From NCBI GenBank assembly GCA_030262725.1, contig JAJSZS010000001.1, positions 124,001-188,000 on the forward strand: 64,000 nucleotides of DNA, written 5' to 3'. The position numbers were made by a program, and so were the translations under genes. The first letter of the stretch is position 1. Every line of letters starts with the position of its first letter. Source of the stretch: Candidatus Desulfofervidus auxilii. Its GTDB lineage: Bacteria > Desulfobacterota > Desulfofervidia > Desulfofervidales > Desulfofervidaceae. The notes under the pieces are model-generated. The model saw only the letters and a program-made list of their open reading frames with translations. It had not been told where the DNA came from and ran no database searches. Positions 9,161 through 18,190 of this stretch are shown piece by piece.

Positions 9161-10291
9161 GTGAAAAAGATTATTGTTGCCATTATCATTATTATTTTAG
9201 CAAGTTTGGCTGGTTATCGGATTTATAAAAATATTCATAAAAAAGAGATTGAAATAACAATTACAAAAATACCAGTAGAAGTGAGTAAGGCAGATTATAA
9301 AGAGATGACATGGCACTTGGAATTAACTGGAAATATTTTACCTAAGCAGGAAGTTGATGTTTATCCAAAAGTGGGTGGAGAAATTTTAGAAAAACTCTAT
9401 GTTGAAAAGGGAGATAGAATAAAGGCAGGACAGATTATAGGGATCATAAATAGGGAAACCATTACTGCCAAATTAAATAAAGCCAAGGCAGCTTTAAATT
9501 CAGCTAAAGCAAATTTAACTCAAATTGAAGCAAATCTTAAAAGTATAAAAAAAGATTATGAACGCATAAAAAAATTATATGAACAAAAGGTAGTTCCAAA
9601 ACAAAGACTTGATCACATTACTGCTCAATATGAAGCTACTTTAGCAGCAAGAGAATTAGCTATTGCTCAAATTAATCAGGCAAAAGCAACATTAAAGGAG
9701 ATAAAAATCATTTATAACAATCATACCATTACAGCCCCTATTTCTGGTCTTGTTACTGCCAGATATGTAGATGAAGGAGCAATGATGGATAGAAAGAAGC
9801 CAGTAATAAGGATTACTGATGATAGCATAGTAAAAGTAAATGTGGCTATTAATGAAAAGGATTTACCTTATGTTAAAATAGGTCAAAAGGCTTATATTTA
9901 TGTTGATGCCTATCCAAAAAAGGTTTTTAAAGGTGAGATAAAAATTATTAATCCTAGAGTGGATCCTGCTACCCGCACTGTAAATGTAGAAATACACATT
10001 CCCAATCCAAAGCATTTGCTAAAATCAGGTATGTTTGCCCATGTAAAATTGATTTTAGGCAAAAAACAAGTTTTAGCTATTCCAAGAGATGCTTTGCAAA
10101 AACTTCCAGGCACAGGTGTTTATTATGTATTTGTTATAAAAGAGAATAAGGCATATCTAAGGAATGTAAAAATAGGTATAAATGAAGGGAATTTAGTAGA
10201 GATAAAAGAAGGTTTAAAAGAAGGCGACTTAGTAGTTATAAAAGGTCAAAATCGTTTAAGAGAAGGATTACCAGTAGAGATTATTAGTTAA
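9161..10291 (+). CDS. RND efflux periplasmic adaptor (MFP/HlyD family)
   Basis: Bridges the inner-membrane pump and the outer-membrane channel. It begins with GTG at 9161 behind an AGGAGG site. An N-terminal membrane anchor (residues 4-22) is followed by a barrel-sandwich/lipoyl half-motif (VYPKVGGEILEKLYVEKGD), a long alpha-hairpin (about residues 100-180) and beta-barrel and membrane-proximal domains ending in GLKEGDLVVIKGQNRLREG. The 376-residue length is typical. The RND gene starts two bases after its stop. Confidence 0.9.
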   Translation: MKKIIVAIIIIILASLAGYRIYKNIHKKEIEITITKIPVEVSKADYKEMTWHLELTGNILPKQEVDVYPKVGGEILEKLYVEKGDRIKAGQIIGIINRETITAKLNKAKAALNSAKANLTQIEANLKSIKKDYERIKKLYEQKVVPKQRLDHITAQYEATLAARELAIAQINQAKATLKEIKIIYNNHTITAPISGLVTARYVDEGAMMDRKKPVIRITDDSIVKVNVAINEKDLPYVKIGQKAYIYVDAYPKKVFKGEIKIINPRVDPATRTVNVEIHIPNPKHLLKSGMFAHVKLILGKKQVLAIPRDALQKLPGTGVYYVFVIKENKAYLRNVKIGINEGNLVEIKEGLKEGDLVVIKGQNRLREGLPVEIIS

Positions 10292-10293
10292 AA

Positions 10294-13200
10294 ATGAAAT
10301 TACCTGAATTTGGTGTTAAGAGACCTATTGCAACTTTAATGCTTTTTTCAGCATTAATTTTAATGAGTATTACTGCTCTTTTTAAACTAAATATTGATCT
10401 CTTTCCAGAAATTGAACCCCCTATAATAAGTGTTCTTACTTATTGGCCTGGGGCAAGCGCAGAGGATGTTGAAAAGAATGTAACTAAATATTTAGAAGAT
10501 CAGCTTATTACTGTTAACAATTTAGATGAATTAACTTCAAAATCCATTACTAATCTTTCTTTAATACAATGTAAATTTGAATGGGGCACAGATTTAGATA
10601 CTGCCAGCAATGATATACGTGATAAAATAGAGCTTGCTAAAAGGGATTTGCCACCTGATATAGAGAAACCTGTCTTATTTAAATTCAGCAGTGCTACTGC
10701 CCCAATTTTGTTTATGACTGTAACTGCTGATGTTTCTTGGCCAAGACTTTATTATATTACTGATAAGATTATTGGTGATGAATTGCGTCGTGTACCTGGA
10801 GTAGGTGCAGTTATCCTTTATGGTGGAGATAAACGTCAAATCAATGTCTATTTTGATTTAGACAAAATAAAGGCTTACAATTTATCTCTTTATAAAATAA
10901 GAGAAATCTTAAAATCAGAAAATTTAGATATACCAACAGGCAGTATCAAATTAGGTAAAAGGGAATATTATCTGCGCATTCCTGCCCGTTATAAAACAGT
11001 TGAAGAGATTAAAAATTGTGTAGTGGGTTATTTTCATGGTAATCCGATTTATCTGAAAGATATTGCTCAAGTAAGTGATAGCTTTGAAGAAAGGATAATG
11101 AATGGCTGGGGAGATGGGAAACCTGCCATTGTTGTTTTGTTACAAAAACAAACTGGAAAAAATACAGTAGAAGTAGCTGATAGAGTGAAAGAAAAGTTAA
11201 AGAAAATAGAAAAAATCCTCCCTCGTGATGTCAAGATTAATATTGTGGAAGATAATTCTGAATATATTAAAACTGCTTTAAATCAATTAAAAAATACTTT
11301 ATTTCAAGCTATTATTTTAGTTATTATAGTTGTTTTTGTCTTCCTTTTGAATATAAGAAGTGGAATTATCGTTGCTATTACTATCCCTTGTTCGCTTATT
11401 ATTTCCTTTTTATTGCTCTATTTAGGTGGCTATACAATAAATGTTGTCTCTCTTATGTCTATGGCAATCGCATCAGGTATGGTAGTGGATAATGCTATTG
11501 TAGTGGTTGAAAATATTACAAAGCATGTAGAAAGAGGCAGCTATCCACATATTGCAGCCATTTATGGCACATCAGAGATGGGTATGGCTATTACTGCCTC
11601 TACTTTTACTACCGTAGTTATCTTTATTCCATTAATGTTCGTTACTGGTATTACTGGTATTATGTTTAAACAATTAGGCTATGTTATTACCGCTACATTA
11701 TTAACTTCTCTTTTTACTGCCCTTACCCTTACCCCAATGCTTTCTTCAAAGTTTTTGACTTTAGAATCTAAAAAAAATTCTTTTACTAAAAAGATACATA
11801 AGAGTTTGGATAAGCTAGATGAAAGATATAAATCTCTACTTACTTGGGCATTAAAACACAGAAAAACCGTTATCGCTATTTCTTTATTGATATTTATTCC
11901 AACAATATTTCTTCTTAAATTTATTGGTACTGCCTTTGTACCTGAACCAGATGCAGGTTTTGTTAGTATCAGTTTTCGTTTGGCTGAAGGGACAAGATTA
12001 GAAGAAACAAGCAGATTAATAGATAAAATAAATCAATGGATTGCCAAAGAGATAAAACCAGAAGAATTACGTCATACTTATGGTTTTGCTGGACAGACAG
12101 AAAAGGGATTTGGTGAGGCATTAGGTTTTGAAGAAGGCAGCAATTGTGGAGAGGTTGGGCTTAAATTAGTGGATAAAAATAAAAGAAGACGTAGTGATAA
12201 AGAGATTGCTGCTATTTTAAGAGAATATTTAAAACATGTACCTGGCATAACAAGAACAAAAGTAATTGCAACAAATCCTATTTCTGCCGTTCTTATGGGA
12301 GGCACAAAACCTATAGTGATTGAAGTGCTTGGTTACAATCTAGAAGAAAGTCTTAAAGTAGCAAGAAAAATTAAAAAAATAGTTCAAGAAATACCAGGTG
12401 CTGTGGATGTGAGTCTTTCCTTTAAAGACCCAAGACCTGAGATATGGATAGAGGTAGATAGAAAGAAGGCGGCTAGTTTGGGCTTAAATATTGCCATAAT
12501 TGCTGATGCAGTCAGGACTTATTTTTATGGAAATAATCCTACAGATTTTCGTGATGCAGGAGAAGATTATGATATTTTTGTTAGGCTTACAGATAAAGAC
12601 AAAAATCGTTTGGAAACCCTACCTGAAGTGCCCATTTTCACACCAGATGGACGTATGATTTTATTAAAAAATATTGCTCATATTAAAGAAGGCACTGGAT
12701 TAACAGAGATAGAAAGAAAAAATAGACAAAGAATTATCAAAGTGGAAGCTGATACTTATAAACGATCTTTAGGGGAGGTTACAAGAGATATAAAGAAAGA
12801 ATTAGAAAAATTAAATCTTCCCCCTGGTGTTACTATTCAATTTGGTGGTTATATAAAGGAGCAAAGAGAGGCTTTTAAAGATTTAAAATGGTTATTGCTT
12901 TTAGGTATTATTTTAACCTACATGGTAATGGCTTCTTTATATGAAGGATTTTTAGACCCATTTGTTATCATGTTTTCTGTGCCTTTTGCCTTTACAGGAG
13001 TAATTTGGGCATTTTTAATTACTGGTATTATTTTAAATATTATTAGCTTTATGGGTATAGTTATGCTTACAGGCATTGTAGTAAACAATGCTATTGTTCT
13101 TTTAGATTATACTCATTTATTACAAAAACGTGGATTATCTCTTTATGAAGCTATTATAGAAGCAGGAAGGTCTAGACTAAGACCAGTGCTTATGACAACA

Positions 13201-13377
13201 TTAACAACTATATTTGGTATGTTGCCTATGGCTTTAGATAAGGGTGTAGGTTCTGAAATCTGGAATGCTTTGGGCATTACAGTTATTGGTGGTCTTTCTT
13301 TATCTACTTTAATAACTTTAATTTTAATACCAACACTTTATTCTATTTTAGAAGAGTGGCGGAAAAGAATAAAATAG
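10294..13377 (+). CDS. RND-family efflux permease (AcrB/MdtB-like)
   Basis: Proton-driven inner-membrane efflux pump of 1027 residues with the twelve-helix, two-porter-domain RND layout. The helix-4 proton-relay motif reads GMVVDNAIVVVENI, so the second Asp of the AcrB DD pair is Asn (D399-N400). This VDN variant occurs in many COG0841 pumps and does not by itself mean loss of function. The pump is close to HAE-type rather than metal (CusA) pumps. The substrate is unknown. The next gene's GTG lies within its last 22 bases. Confidence 0.9.
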   Translation: MKLPEFGVKRPIATLMLFSALILMSITALFKLNIDLFPEIEPPIISVLTYWPGASAEDVEKNVTKYLEDQLITVNNLDELTSKSITNLSLIQCKFEWGTDLDTASNDIRDKIELAKRDLPPDIEKPVLFKFSSATAPILFMTVTADVSWPRLYYITDKIIGDELRRVPGVGAVILYGGDKRQINVYFDLDKIKAYNLSLYKIREILKSENLDIPTGSIKLGKREYYLRIPARYKTVEEIKNCVVGYFHGNPIYLKDIAQVSDSFEERIMNGWGDGKPAIVVLLQKQTGKNTVEVADRVKEKLKKIEKILPRDVKINIVEDNSEYIKTALNQLKNTLFQAIILVIIVVFVFLLNIRSGIIVAITIPCSLIISFLLLYLGGYTINVVSLMSMAIASGMVVDNAIVVVENITKHVERGSYPHIAAIYGTSEMGMAITASTFTTVVIFIPLMFVTGITGIMFKQLGYVITATLLTSLFTALTLTPMLSSKFLTLESKKNSFTKKIHKSLDKLDERYKSLLTWALKHRKTVIAISLLIFIPTIFLLKFIGTAFVPEPDAGFVSISFRLAEGTRLEETSRLIDKINQWIAKEIKPEELRHTYGFAGQTEKGFGEALGFEEGSNCGEVGLKLVDKNKRRRSDKEIAAILREYLKHVPGITRTKVIATNPISAVLMGGTKPIVIEVLGYNLEESLKVARKIKKIVQEIPGAVDVSLSFKDPRPEIWIEVDRKKAASLGLNIAIIADAVRTYFYGNNPTDFRDAGEDYDIFVRLTDKDKNRLETLPEVPIFTPDGRMILLKNIAHIKEGTGLTEIERKNRQRIIKVEADTYKRSLGEVTRDIKKELEKLNLPPGVTIQFGGYIKEQREAFKDLKWLLLLGIILTYMVMASLYEGFLDPFVIMFSVPFAFTGVIWAFLITGIILNIISFMGIVMLTGIVVNNAIVLLDYTHLLQKRGLSLYEAIIEAGRSRLRPVLMTTLTTIFGMLPMALDKGVGSEIWNALGITVIGGLSLSTLITLILIPTLYSILEEWRKRIK

Positions 13378-14231
13378 TTGAACTTTACATTAAAACTTTA
13401 CCTATTCATATTATTTCATTTATTTATGTCTTTCTTATGGCTATAATTACTATTTTTTTTAAAGAAAACATTCCTTCATGGCAAAATTATTTAATTGTTT
13501 ATCTTTCCTATGCTGCATTTGTAATTGTTATTATGCAAATTGTTAAATATTTTTCTAACCCTTTATTAGAATTTATTGCTATTATGTATCCATTGTTTTC
13601 TGTACCAAATTTTTATGAATTGTTACGTCATTATATTCATGCTATTTTTCCTAATCTTTTTGATTCTTTTATTCACAATTTTGAATTAACTATTTTTGGT
13701 GTTCATCCAACTGTTTATTTACAAAAATTTATTTCACCTTTACTTACAGAAATCATGGCTTTTGGTTATTTTTCTTATTATCTAATTTTTCTTTTCCCTC
13801 CTTTTATTATTTATTTTTTTAAAAGAAAAGGAGCTCCCCCTCTTATTTTTGGCATGAGTTTAGTTTATTATTTTTGTTTTATTCTTTTTGTTTTAATCCC
13901 TGTAGCAGGCCCAAGGTTTACTTTAGCAGATAAATATACAGTGCCAATTATAGGCTATTTTTTACCTAAAATTCAAGCAAAAATGATGGCTAAATTTGCT
14001 TTAAAAGGGGCAGCCTTCCCATCTTCTCATGTAGCAATGGTCATGGCTTCATCATTTATAGTTAAAAAATACATGCCATGGCTTTTTAAAATACTTTTCC
14101 CCTTAGCTATCATGGTTGCTTTAGGGGCAGTATATGGAAGGTATCATTATGTAACAGATGCAGTCGCTGGAGTTATTGTAGGTATAACAAGTGTTATGAT
14201 TACATATAAGGTGTATAAAAAGAGGATATGA
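13356..14231 (+). CDS. PAP2-superfamily membrane phosphatase/lipid phosphotransferase
   Basis: Integral membrane protein of about 291 residues with six or so hydrophobic segments. The PAP2 catalytic signatures are visible as AFPSSHVAM and GRYHYVTDAVAG near the C terminus. Enzymes of this fold dephosphorylate undecaprenyl or phosphatidyl phosphates, or transfer phospho-head groups. The arrangement resembles the inositol-phosphorylceramide-synthase-like branch. The GTG start overlaps the RND gene by 22 bases and no in-frame ATG gives a better start. Being in an efflux operon suggests envelope remodelling; substrate unknown. Confidence 0.72.
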   Translation: MAEKNKIVELYIKTLPIHIISFIYVFLMAIITIFFKENIPSWQNYLIVYLSYAAFVIVIMQIVKYFSNPLLEFIAIMYPLFSVPNFYELLRHYIHAIFPNLFDSFIHNFELTIFGVHPTVYLQKFISPLLTEIMAFGYFSYYLIFLFPPFIIYFFKRKGAPPLIFGMSLVYYFCFILFVLIPVAGPRFTLADKYTVPIIGYFLPKIQAKMMAKFALKGAAFPSSHVAMVMASSFIVKKYMPWLFKILFPLAIMVALGAVYGRYHYVTDAVAGVIVGITSVMITYKVYKKRI

Positions 14232-14518
14232 AAGTCATTATAATTATTTATCATGTTGAATATGATGAAGAATTAATGGCTATTTTAGAAAAGACAGGTA
14301 TAAAGAATTATTCCAAATTGGAGCGAGTTTTGGGTAAAGGAAAGAATTCTGAGCCTAGATTGGATACAGCAGTTTGGCCTGGATTTAATAATGCTTTGAT
14401 TATTGGTGTTAATGAAGAAGAAAAAGAGACATTGCTTAAAGAACTAAAGAAATATTCTGATAAACGTCAAGGAAAGGGAATTTGCGTTTTTATTATGCCT
14501 TTAGAAAAAATCATTTAA
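14228..14518 (+). CDS. PG0541-type transporter-associated PII-like small protein
   Basis: A 96-residue alpha/beta protein with the ferredoxin-like PII layout. It resembles the PG0541 family of transporter-associated proteins, which are found beside RND pumps. It shares an ATGA overlap with the PAP2 gene, so it is the last gene of the efflux operon. Function is unknown; a nucleotide- or ion-sensing role is possible by fold analogy. Its last 8 bases overlap smpB on the opposite strand. Confidence 0.65.
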   Translation: MKVIIIIYHVEYDEELMAILEKTGIKNYSKLERVLGKGKNSEPRLDTAVWPGFNNALIIGVNEEEKETLLKELKKYSDKRQGKGICVFIMPLEKII

Positions 14519-14969
14519 TTTTGTATTCTCTTCTCATAATTCTTTCTTCATCTCTTCTTTTTATCTCTTCTCTCTTGTCAATTTTCCTTTTACCTCTTGC
14601 CAATCCTAATTCTACTTTAGCCTTTCCATCTCTGAAATAAATGCGAAGAGGGATTAAAGTTAAACCTCTTTCTTTAAGTTTTCCAATCAATCGTTTAATT
14701 TCTTTTTTATGCAAAAGTAATTTGCGAGGACGTAATGGCTCATGTTGAGTATGAGTAGCAAAAGGATAAGGAGCAATATGGCAGTTAATAAGATATGCTT
14801 CATTATTTTTTATTTCAGCATAACTATCACCAAGACTTACTCTTCCAAGTCTAAGTGATTTTACTTCTGTACCTTTTAAAACCATACCTGCCTCAAATGT
14901 CTCTTCAATTTGATAATTATAATAAGCACGTTTATTAGTACAAATAATCTTTTTATGTTTTTCCTTCAT
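14511..14969 (-). CDS. smpB: SsrA-binding protein SmpB
   Basis: Partner of tmRNA in rescue of stalled ribosomes. The 152-residue OB-fold protein shows the family blocks KKIICTNKRAYYNYQIEET, GTEVKSLRLGRVSLGDSYAEI and YFRDGKAKVELGLARGK, plus a basic C-terminal tail. The start overlaps the end of ptsI by 17 bases. The tmRNA gene itself is not in the window. Confidence 0.96.
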   Translation of the reverse strand: MKEKHKKIICTNKRAYYNYQIEETFEAGMVLKGTEVKSLRLGRVSLGDSYAEIKNNEAYLINCHIAPYPFATHTQHEPLRPRKLLLHKKEIKRLIGKLKERGLTLIPLRIYFRDGKAKVELGLARGKRKIDKREEIKRRDEERIMRREYKIK

Positions 14970-16743
14970 AAACCAAACTTATTCTTTCTGTAAGAATATC
15001 TTCTAGTGTTTCTTTAAACCAATTTTGTACTATATTTAAATAACACTGTTTTATTTCTTTCACACTTCCCATATTAATCAATTCTTTTACAAGCTCTCTT
15101 ACTTCCTGGAAGGAAATAGAACGGATGGTCTTTTTTATTAAAGCAATATTTTGAGCATTTAAACTTATTTCATTTATTCCCATCCCAACAAGAATAGGTG
15201 TATATATAGGATCTCCTGCCACCTCCCCACATACACTAACAGGAAGACGTAATTTTCGAGCAGTTTCTACAATAGTATAAATCATTCTTAGTACTGCTGG
15301 ATGCAAAGGTTCATAAAGATAAGCTACTTGCTCATTACCACGGTCTATAGCCAAAGTATATTGAATGAGGTCATTTGTACCAATACTTAAAAAATCCACT
15401 TCCTTTGCCAAAAATTCAATAAGTGTAACAGCTGAAGGTACTTCTACCATAATTCCTAGAGGAATATGAGAAGCAACAGGATAACCAGATACTTTTAATT
15501 CAGCTTTTAACTTTTCTAAAAATTCTTTTGTTTCTTTAATTTCCTCAAGTCCTGAAATTAATGGTAATAATATACGTATTTGTCCATGTGCACTTGCTCG
15601 CAAAAGGGCACGTAATTGTGTACGAAATATATCTTTTTGTTTTAGACAAAATCGGATAGCCCTTAGTCCCAATGCTGGATTTAATGCAGGAGTAAATTCT
15701 AAGGCTGAACTAAGCTTATCACCACCAAGGTCTAAAGTACGAAATGTTACAGGATATGGAGCCATTGCCTTTACAACTTTGGCGTAATATTCATAAAGTG
15801 TCTCTTCATCAGGCAATTCTTTTTGTTGAAGATAAAAAAATTCTGTACGAAAAAGACCAATACCTTCTGCACCAGCATTAAGTATTGAAGGAATTTCTTC
15901 AAAAAGTTCCACATTAGCCATAACTTTAAGAGTATAACCATCTAATGTTTGAGCTGGTAAAAAAGCAAAATGTTCAATTTCTTGACAATATTCTTTATAT
16001 TTTTTCTGTTTTTCTTGATATTTTTTAAGTGTATCTGATAATGGATTTACAATTACCTCACCACTTAAACCATCTACAATTATCAATTCACCTACTTTTA
16101 CCTTTTGACTAATTTCTTTGGCACCCAAAACAGCAGGTAATTTTAAAGCTTGAGCAACAATAGCAGTATGTGAAGTCCTCCCACCTGTTTCTGAGACAAA
16201 TCCTACTACTTCTCCAGATAAAAAGCGTGTCATTTCAGGAGGAGATAGATCATAGGCTACAATGACACTTTGAGCTGGTACTTGTCTACTAATTTCTTGC
16301 CGCGATTGCAATTTAGTAAGAATGCGATTAACTACATAATGAACATCTTGTACTCTTTGTTTTAAATAATCATCCTCAATTTCACCAAATATTTTTTCAA
16401 TTCCTTCTAAAGACTTTGCTAAAGCCCATTCAGCATTAACTTTTTCTTCTTTAATACAATGAATTGTGGTTTTAAATAATAAAGGGTCAGAAAGAATACT
16501 GATATATGTTTCAATAATTTGTTTTACTTCTTTAAATGGAGTTTTTTTGAGATTTTTAATAAGTTGTTTAAACTCTTTTTTTACTTCATCTACTGCCTTT
16601 TTAAATCTTTCTACTTCTTTTTTTACTTCAGATTCTTTTAATAAAAATTCATAAACAAAGCGAGGTTCTTTTCTTTCAAGCAATACCACTTTACCAATAC
16701 CAATGCCAGGAGAAGCTCCAATTCCCTTAAATCTTTCTTCCAT
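14953..16743 (-). CDS. ptsI: Phosphoenolpyruvate-protein phosphotransferase (PTS enzyme I)
   Basis: Takes phosphate from PEP and passes it to HPr. The active-site histidine H192 lies in ETGGRTSHTAIVAQ. The PEP-binding barrel includes GIGLFRTEFFYLQQ and LSIGTNDLIQYTLAIDRGN, and the C-terminal cysteine block VSVCGEVAGDP is present. The 596-residue length is normal. It overlaps ptsH by 17 bases. No EIIA/B/C gene is nearby, so a regulatory PTS feeding EII proteins elsewhere is possible. Confidence 0.95.
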   Translation of the reverse strand: MEERFKGIGASPGIGIGKVVLLERKEPRFVYEFLLKESEVKKEVERFKKAVDEVKKEFKQLIKNLKKTPFKEVKQIIETYISILSDPLLFKTTIHCIKEEKVNAEWALAKSLEGIEKIFGEIEDDYLKQRVQDVHYVVNRILTKLQSRQEISRQVPAQSVIVAYDLSPPEMTRFLSGEVVGFVSETGGRTSHTAIVAQALKLPAVLGAKEISQKVKVGELIIVDGLSGEVIVNPLSDTLKKYQEKQKKYKEYCQEIEHFAFLPAQTLDGYTLKVMANVELFEEIPSILNAGAEGIGLFRTEFFYLQQKELPDEETLYEYYAKVVKAMAPYPVTFRTLDLGGDKLSSALEFTPALNPALGLRAIRFCLKQKDIFRTQLRALLRASAHGQIRILLPLISGLEEIKETKEFLEKLKAELKVSGYPVASHIPLGIMVEVPSAVTLIEFLAKEVDFLSIGTNDLIQYTLAIDRGNEQVAYLYEPLHPAVLRMIYTIVETARKLRLPVSVCGEVAGDPIYTPILVGMGINEISLNAQNIALIKKTIRSISFQEVRELVKELINMGSVKEIKQCYLNIVQNWFKETLEDILTERISLVYEGKT

Positions 16744-17011
16744 TTATTTTTTCTCCTATTTCTGCTTCAAACAATTTACATATCAACCAAAAGGCTTTAT
16801 CTTCATCTTCTCCTTTTACTTCAATTTTTATTTTATCATCAAATTGACATGATAATGTTAATAAGTCTAAAATGCTTTTTGCATCTGCCTCTTTTTTCCC
16901 TTTAACAATCTTTATTTCTGAATTAACTTCCTTAGCCAAATCAACTAATCGTGCTGCTGGGCGAGCATGAAGCCCTAATTTATTTTTTATTCTAAAATAG
17001 CCAACTTTCAC
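16727..17011 (-). CDS. ptsH: Phosphocarrier protein HPr
   Basis: Small phosphocarrier of 94 residues. The phosphorylatable H15 is in GLHARPAAR. The regulatory Ser46 of the HPr-kinase site is also present (AKSILDLLTLS), so control by HprK is possible. The start is GTG at 17011, with no Shine-Dalgarno sequence. A -10-like TAAAAA ends six bases upstream, which suggests a leaderless mRNA. It is the first gene of ptsH-ptsI-smpB and is divergent from tolQ. Confidence 0.93.
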   Translation of the reverse strand: MKVGYFRIKNKLGLHARPAARLVDLAKEVNSEIKIVKGKKEADAKSILDLLTLSCQFDDKIKIEVKGEDEDKAFWLICKLFEAEIGEKINGRKI

Positions 17012-17017
17012 AGGAAA

Positions 17018-17046
17018 TTTTTAGCATAAAGGTCTAATTAGGTCAA
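17018..17046 (-). promoter_or_regulatory. Putative ptsH promoter (leaderless)
   Basis: On the minus strand, TTGACC (17046-17041) and TAAAAA (17023-17018) are exactly 17 bases apart. The -10 ends six bases before the GTG start, so transcription would begin at about the first codon. Confidence 0.5.
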
Positions 17047-17051
17047 TGAAA

Positions 17052-17080
17052 TTGACTTTTCTTCATTTTTACTCTAATAT
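17052..17080 (+). promoter_or_regulatory. tolQ operon promoter
   Basis: TTGACT (17052-17057), a 17-base spacer and TAATAT (17075-17080) form a good sigma-70-type promoter, followed by a GGAG ribosome site before ATG 17104. Its -35 lies back to back with that of ptsH inside an inverted repeat, GTCAAT-gaa-ATTGAC (17042-17056). Confidence 0.65.
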
Positions 17081-17103
17081 TTCACTCTAAAAAAGGAGTG
17101 ATT

Positions 17104-17799
17104 ATGTCTTTTCCTATTCTTCAAAAAAGTCTTTTTTATCAAATGATTCTGCATGCTGGCCCCATGGCCAAATTTGTTCTTATTATTCTTACTTTAATGT
17201 CCCTTATATCTTGGGCTATTATTATCAATCGTTTGTTTGTATTTAAGCGAATTAAAAATCAAGGTAAAAAATTTTTAGAAATTTTTTGGAGTACTAATGA
17301 TTTAAAGATTCTTTTTACAGAATCACGCAATTATGGTGCTTCTCCAATCAGTTTAATTTATCAATCTGCTTTTACAGAATTAAAAAAATGGTCTAGAGAA
17401 GGATTTATTGAAAAAAATATGTTTTTAGAAAATTTGACAGAAACTATGCGTAAAACTGCTCAATTTGAATATTTACGTTTACGTCAGGGTTTGACCTTTC
17501 TTGCCACTGTTGGCAATACTGCTCCATTTGTAGGGCTCTTTGGTACTGTTTGGGGCATTATGCGTGCCTTTCATGATATTGGTTTAAAAGGTTCAGCTTC
17601 ATTAGCTGAAGTAGCTCCTGGTATTTCAGAAGCTCTTGTAGCTACTGCCTTTGGTTTAGTTGCAGCTATTCCTGCAGTAATCGGTTATAATTATTTTACT
17701 CAGCGTGTTATGGAACAAAAAACTATTATGGAAAACTTTATTACTGATATGCTTAACCGTATAAGGAGAGGGTATATAAGAAGTGAGAAATCTAAATGA
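17104..17799 (+). CDS. tolQ: TolQ (MotA/TolQ/ExbB proton-channel protein)
   Basis: Inner-membrane proton-channel subunit that energises Tol-Pal and so helps outer-membrane constriction at division. Three transmembrane segments are seen: about residues 20-40, and two in the C-terminal half around FLATVGNTAPFVGLFGTVWG and GLVAAIPAVIGYNYF, the signature of the family. ATG 17104 is chosen over GTG 17098 because GGAG sits five bases ahead of it. It overlaps tolR by 17 bases. The tol order with pal and cpoB supports TolQ rather than ExbB. Confidence 0.92.
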   Translation: MSFPILQKSLFYQMILHAGPMAKFVLIILTLMSLISWAIIINRLFVFKRIKNQGKKFLEIFWSTNDLKILFTESRNYGASPISLIYQSAFTELKKWSREGFIEKNMFLENLTETMRKTAQFEYLRLRQGLTFLATVGNTAPFVGLFGTVWGIMRAFHDIGLKGSASLAEVAPGISEALVATAFGLVAAIPAVIGYNYFTQRVMEQKTIMENFITDMLNRIRRGYIRSEKSK

Positions 17800-18190
17800 A
17801 GACCCATTTATGTCAGATATTAATGTTACCCCATTAGTAGATGTAATGTTAGTATTGCTTATTATTTTTATGATCACTGCCCCCATGCTTACTTATGGAG
17901 TAAGAGTGGATTTGCCTACTGTTACTACCAAACCAATGAAGATGAGAAAAGAGCCAATTATTATTACTATAGATAAAAAGAAAAATATATTTATTGATCG
18001 TTATACTGTATCATTAAAAAAATTAAAAGAAAAAATTTCTTCTATTATTAAATCTCATCCTTATCAAAAAATATTATTACAAGCTGATAAAAATGTGCCA
18101 TATGGTTATGTTATGGAAATAATGGCTGAAATAAAGGCAGCAGGTGTAGAGCAAGTGGGACTTATTACCCAGCCTAAAAAGAAAAAATGA
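17783..18190 (+). CDS. tolR: TolR (ExbD/TolR family)
   Basis: Partner of TolQ with one N-terminal transmembrane helix carrying the conserved proton-relay Asp (MSDINVTPLVDVMLVLLIIF) and a periplasmic domain. The 135-residue length is typical. It starts with GTG inside the end of tolQ and overlaps the next gene by ATGA. Confidence 0.92.
   Translation: MRNLNEDPFMSDINVTPLVDVMLVLLIIFMITAPMLTYGVRVDLPTVTTKPMKMRKEPIIITIDKKKNIFIDRYTVSLKKLKEKISSIIKSHPYQKILLQADKNVPYGYVMEIMAEIKAAGVEQVGLITQPKKKK

Noticed and set aside
13356-14231. Phage holin or transporter identity for the PAP2 gene
   Set aside because: The AFPSSHVAM and GRYHYVTD motifs fit PAP2 phosphatases.
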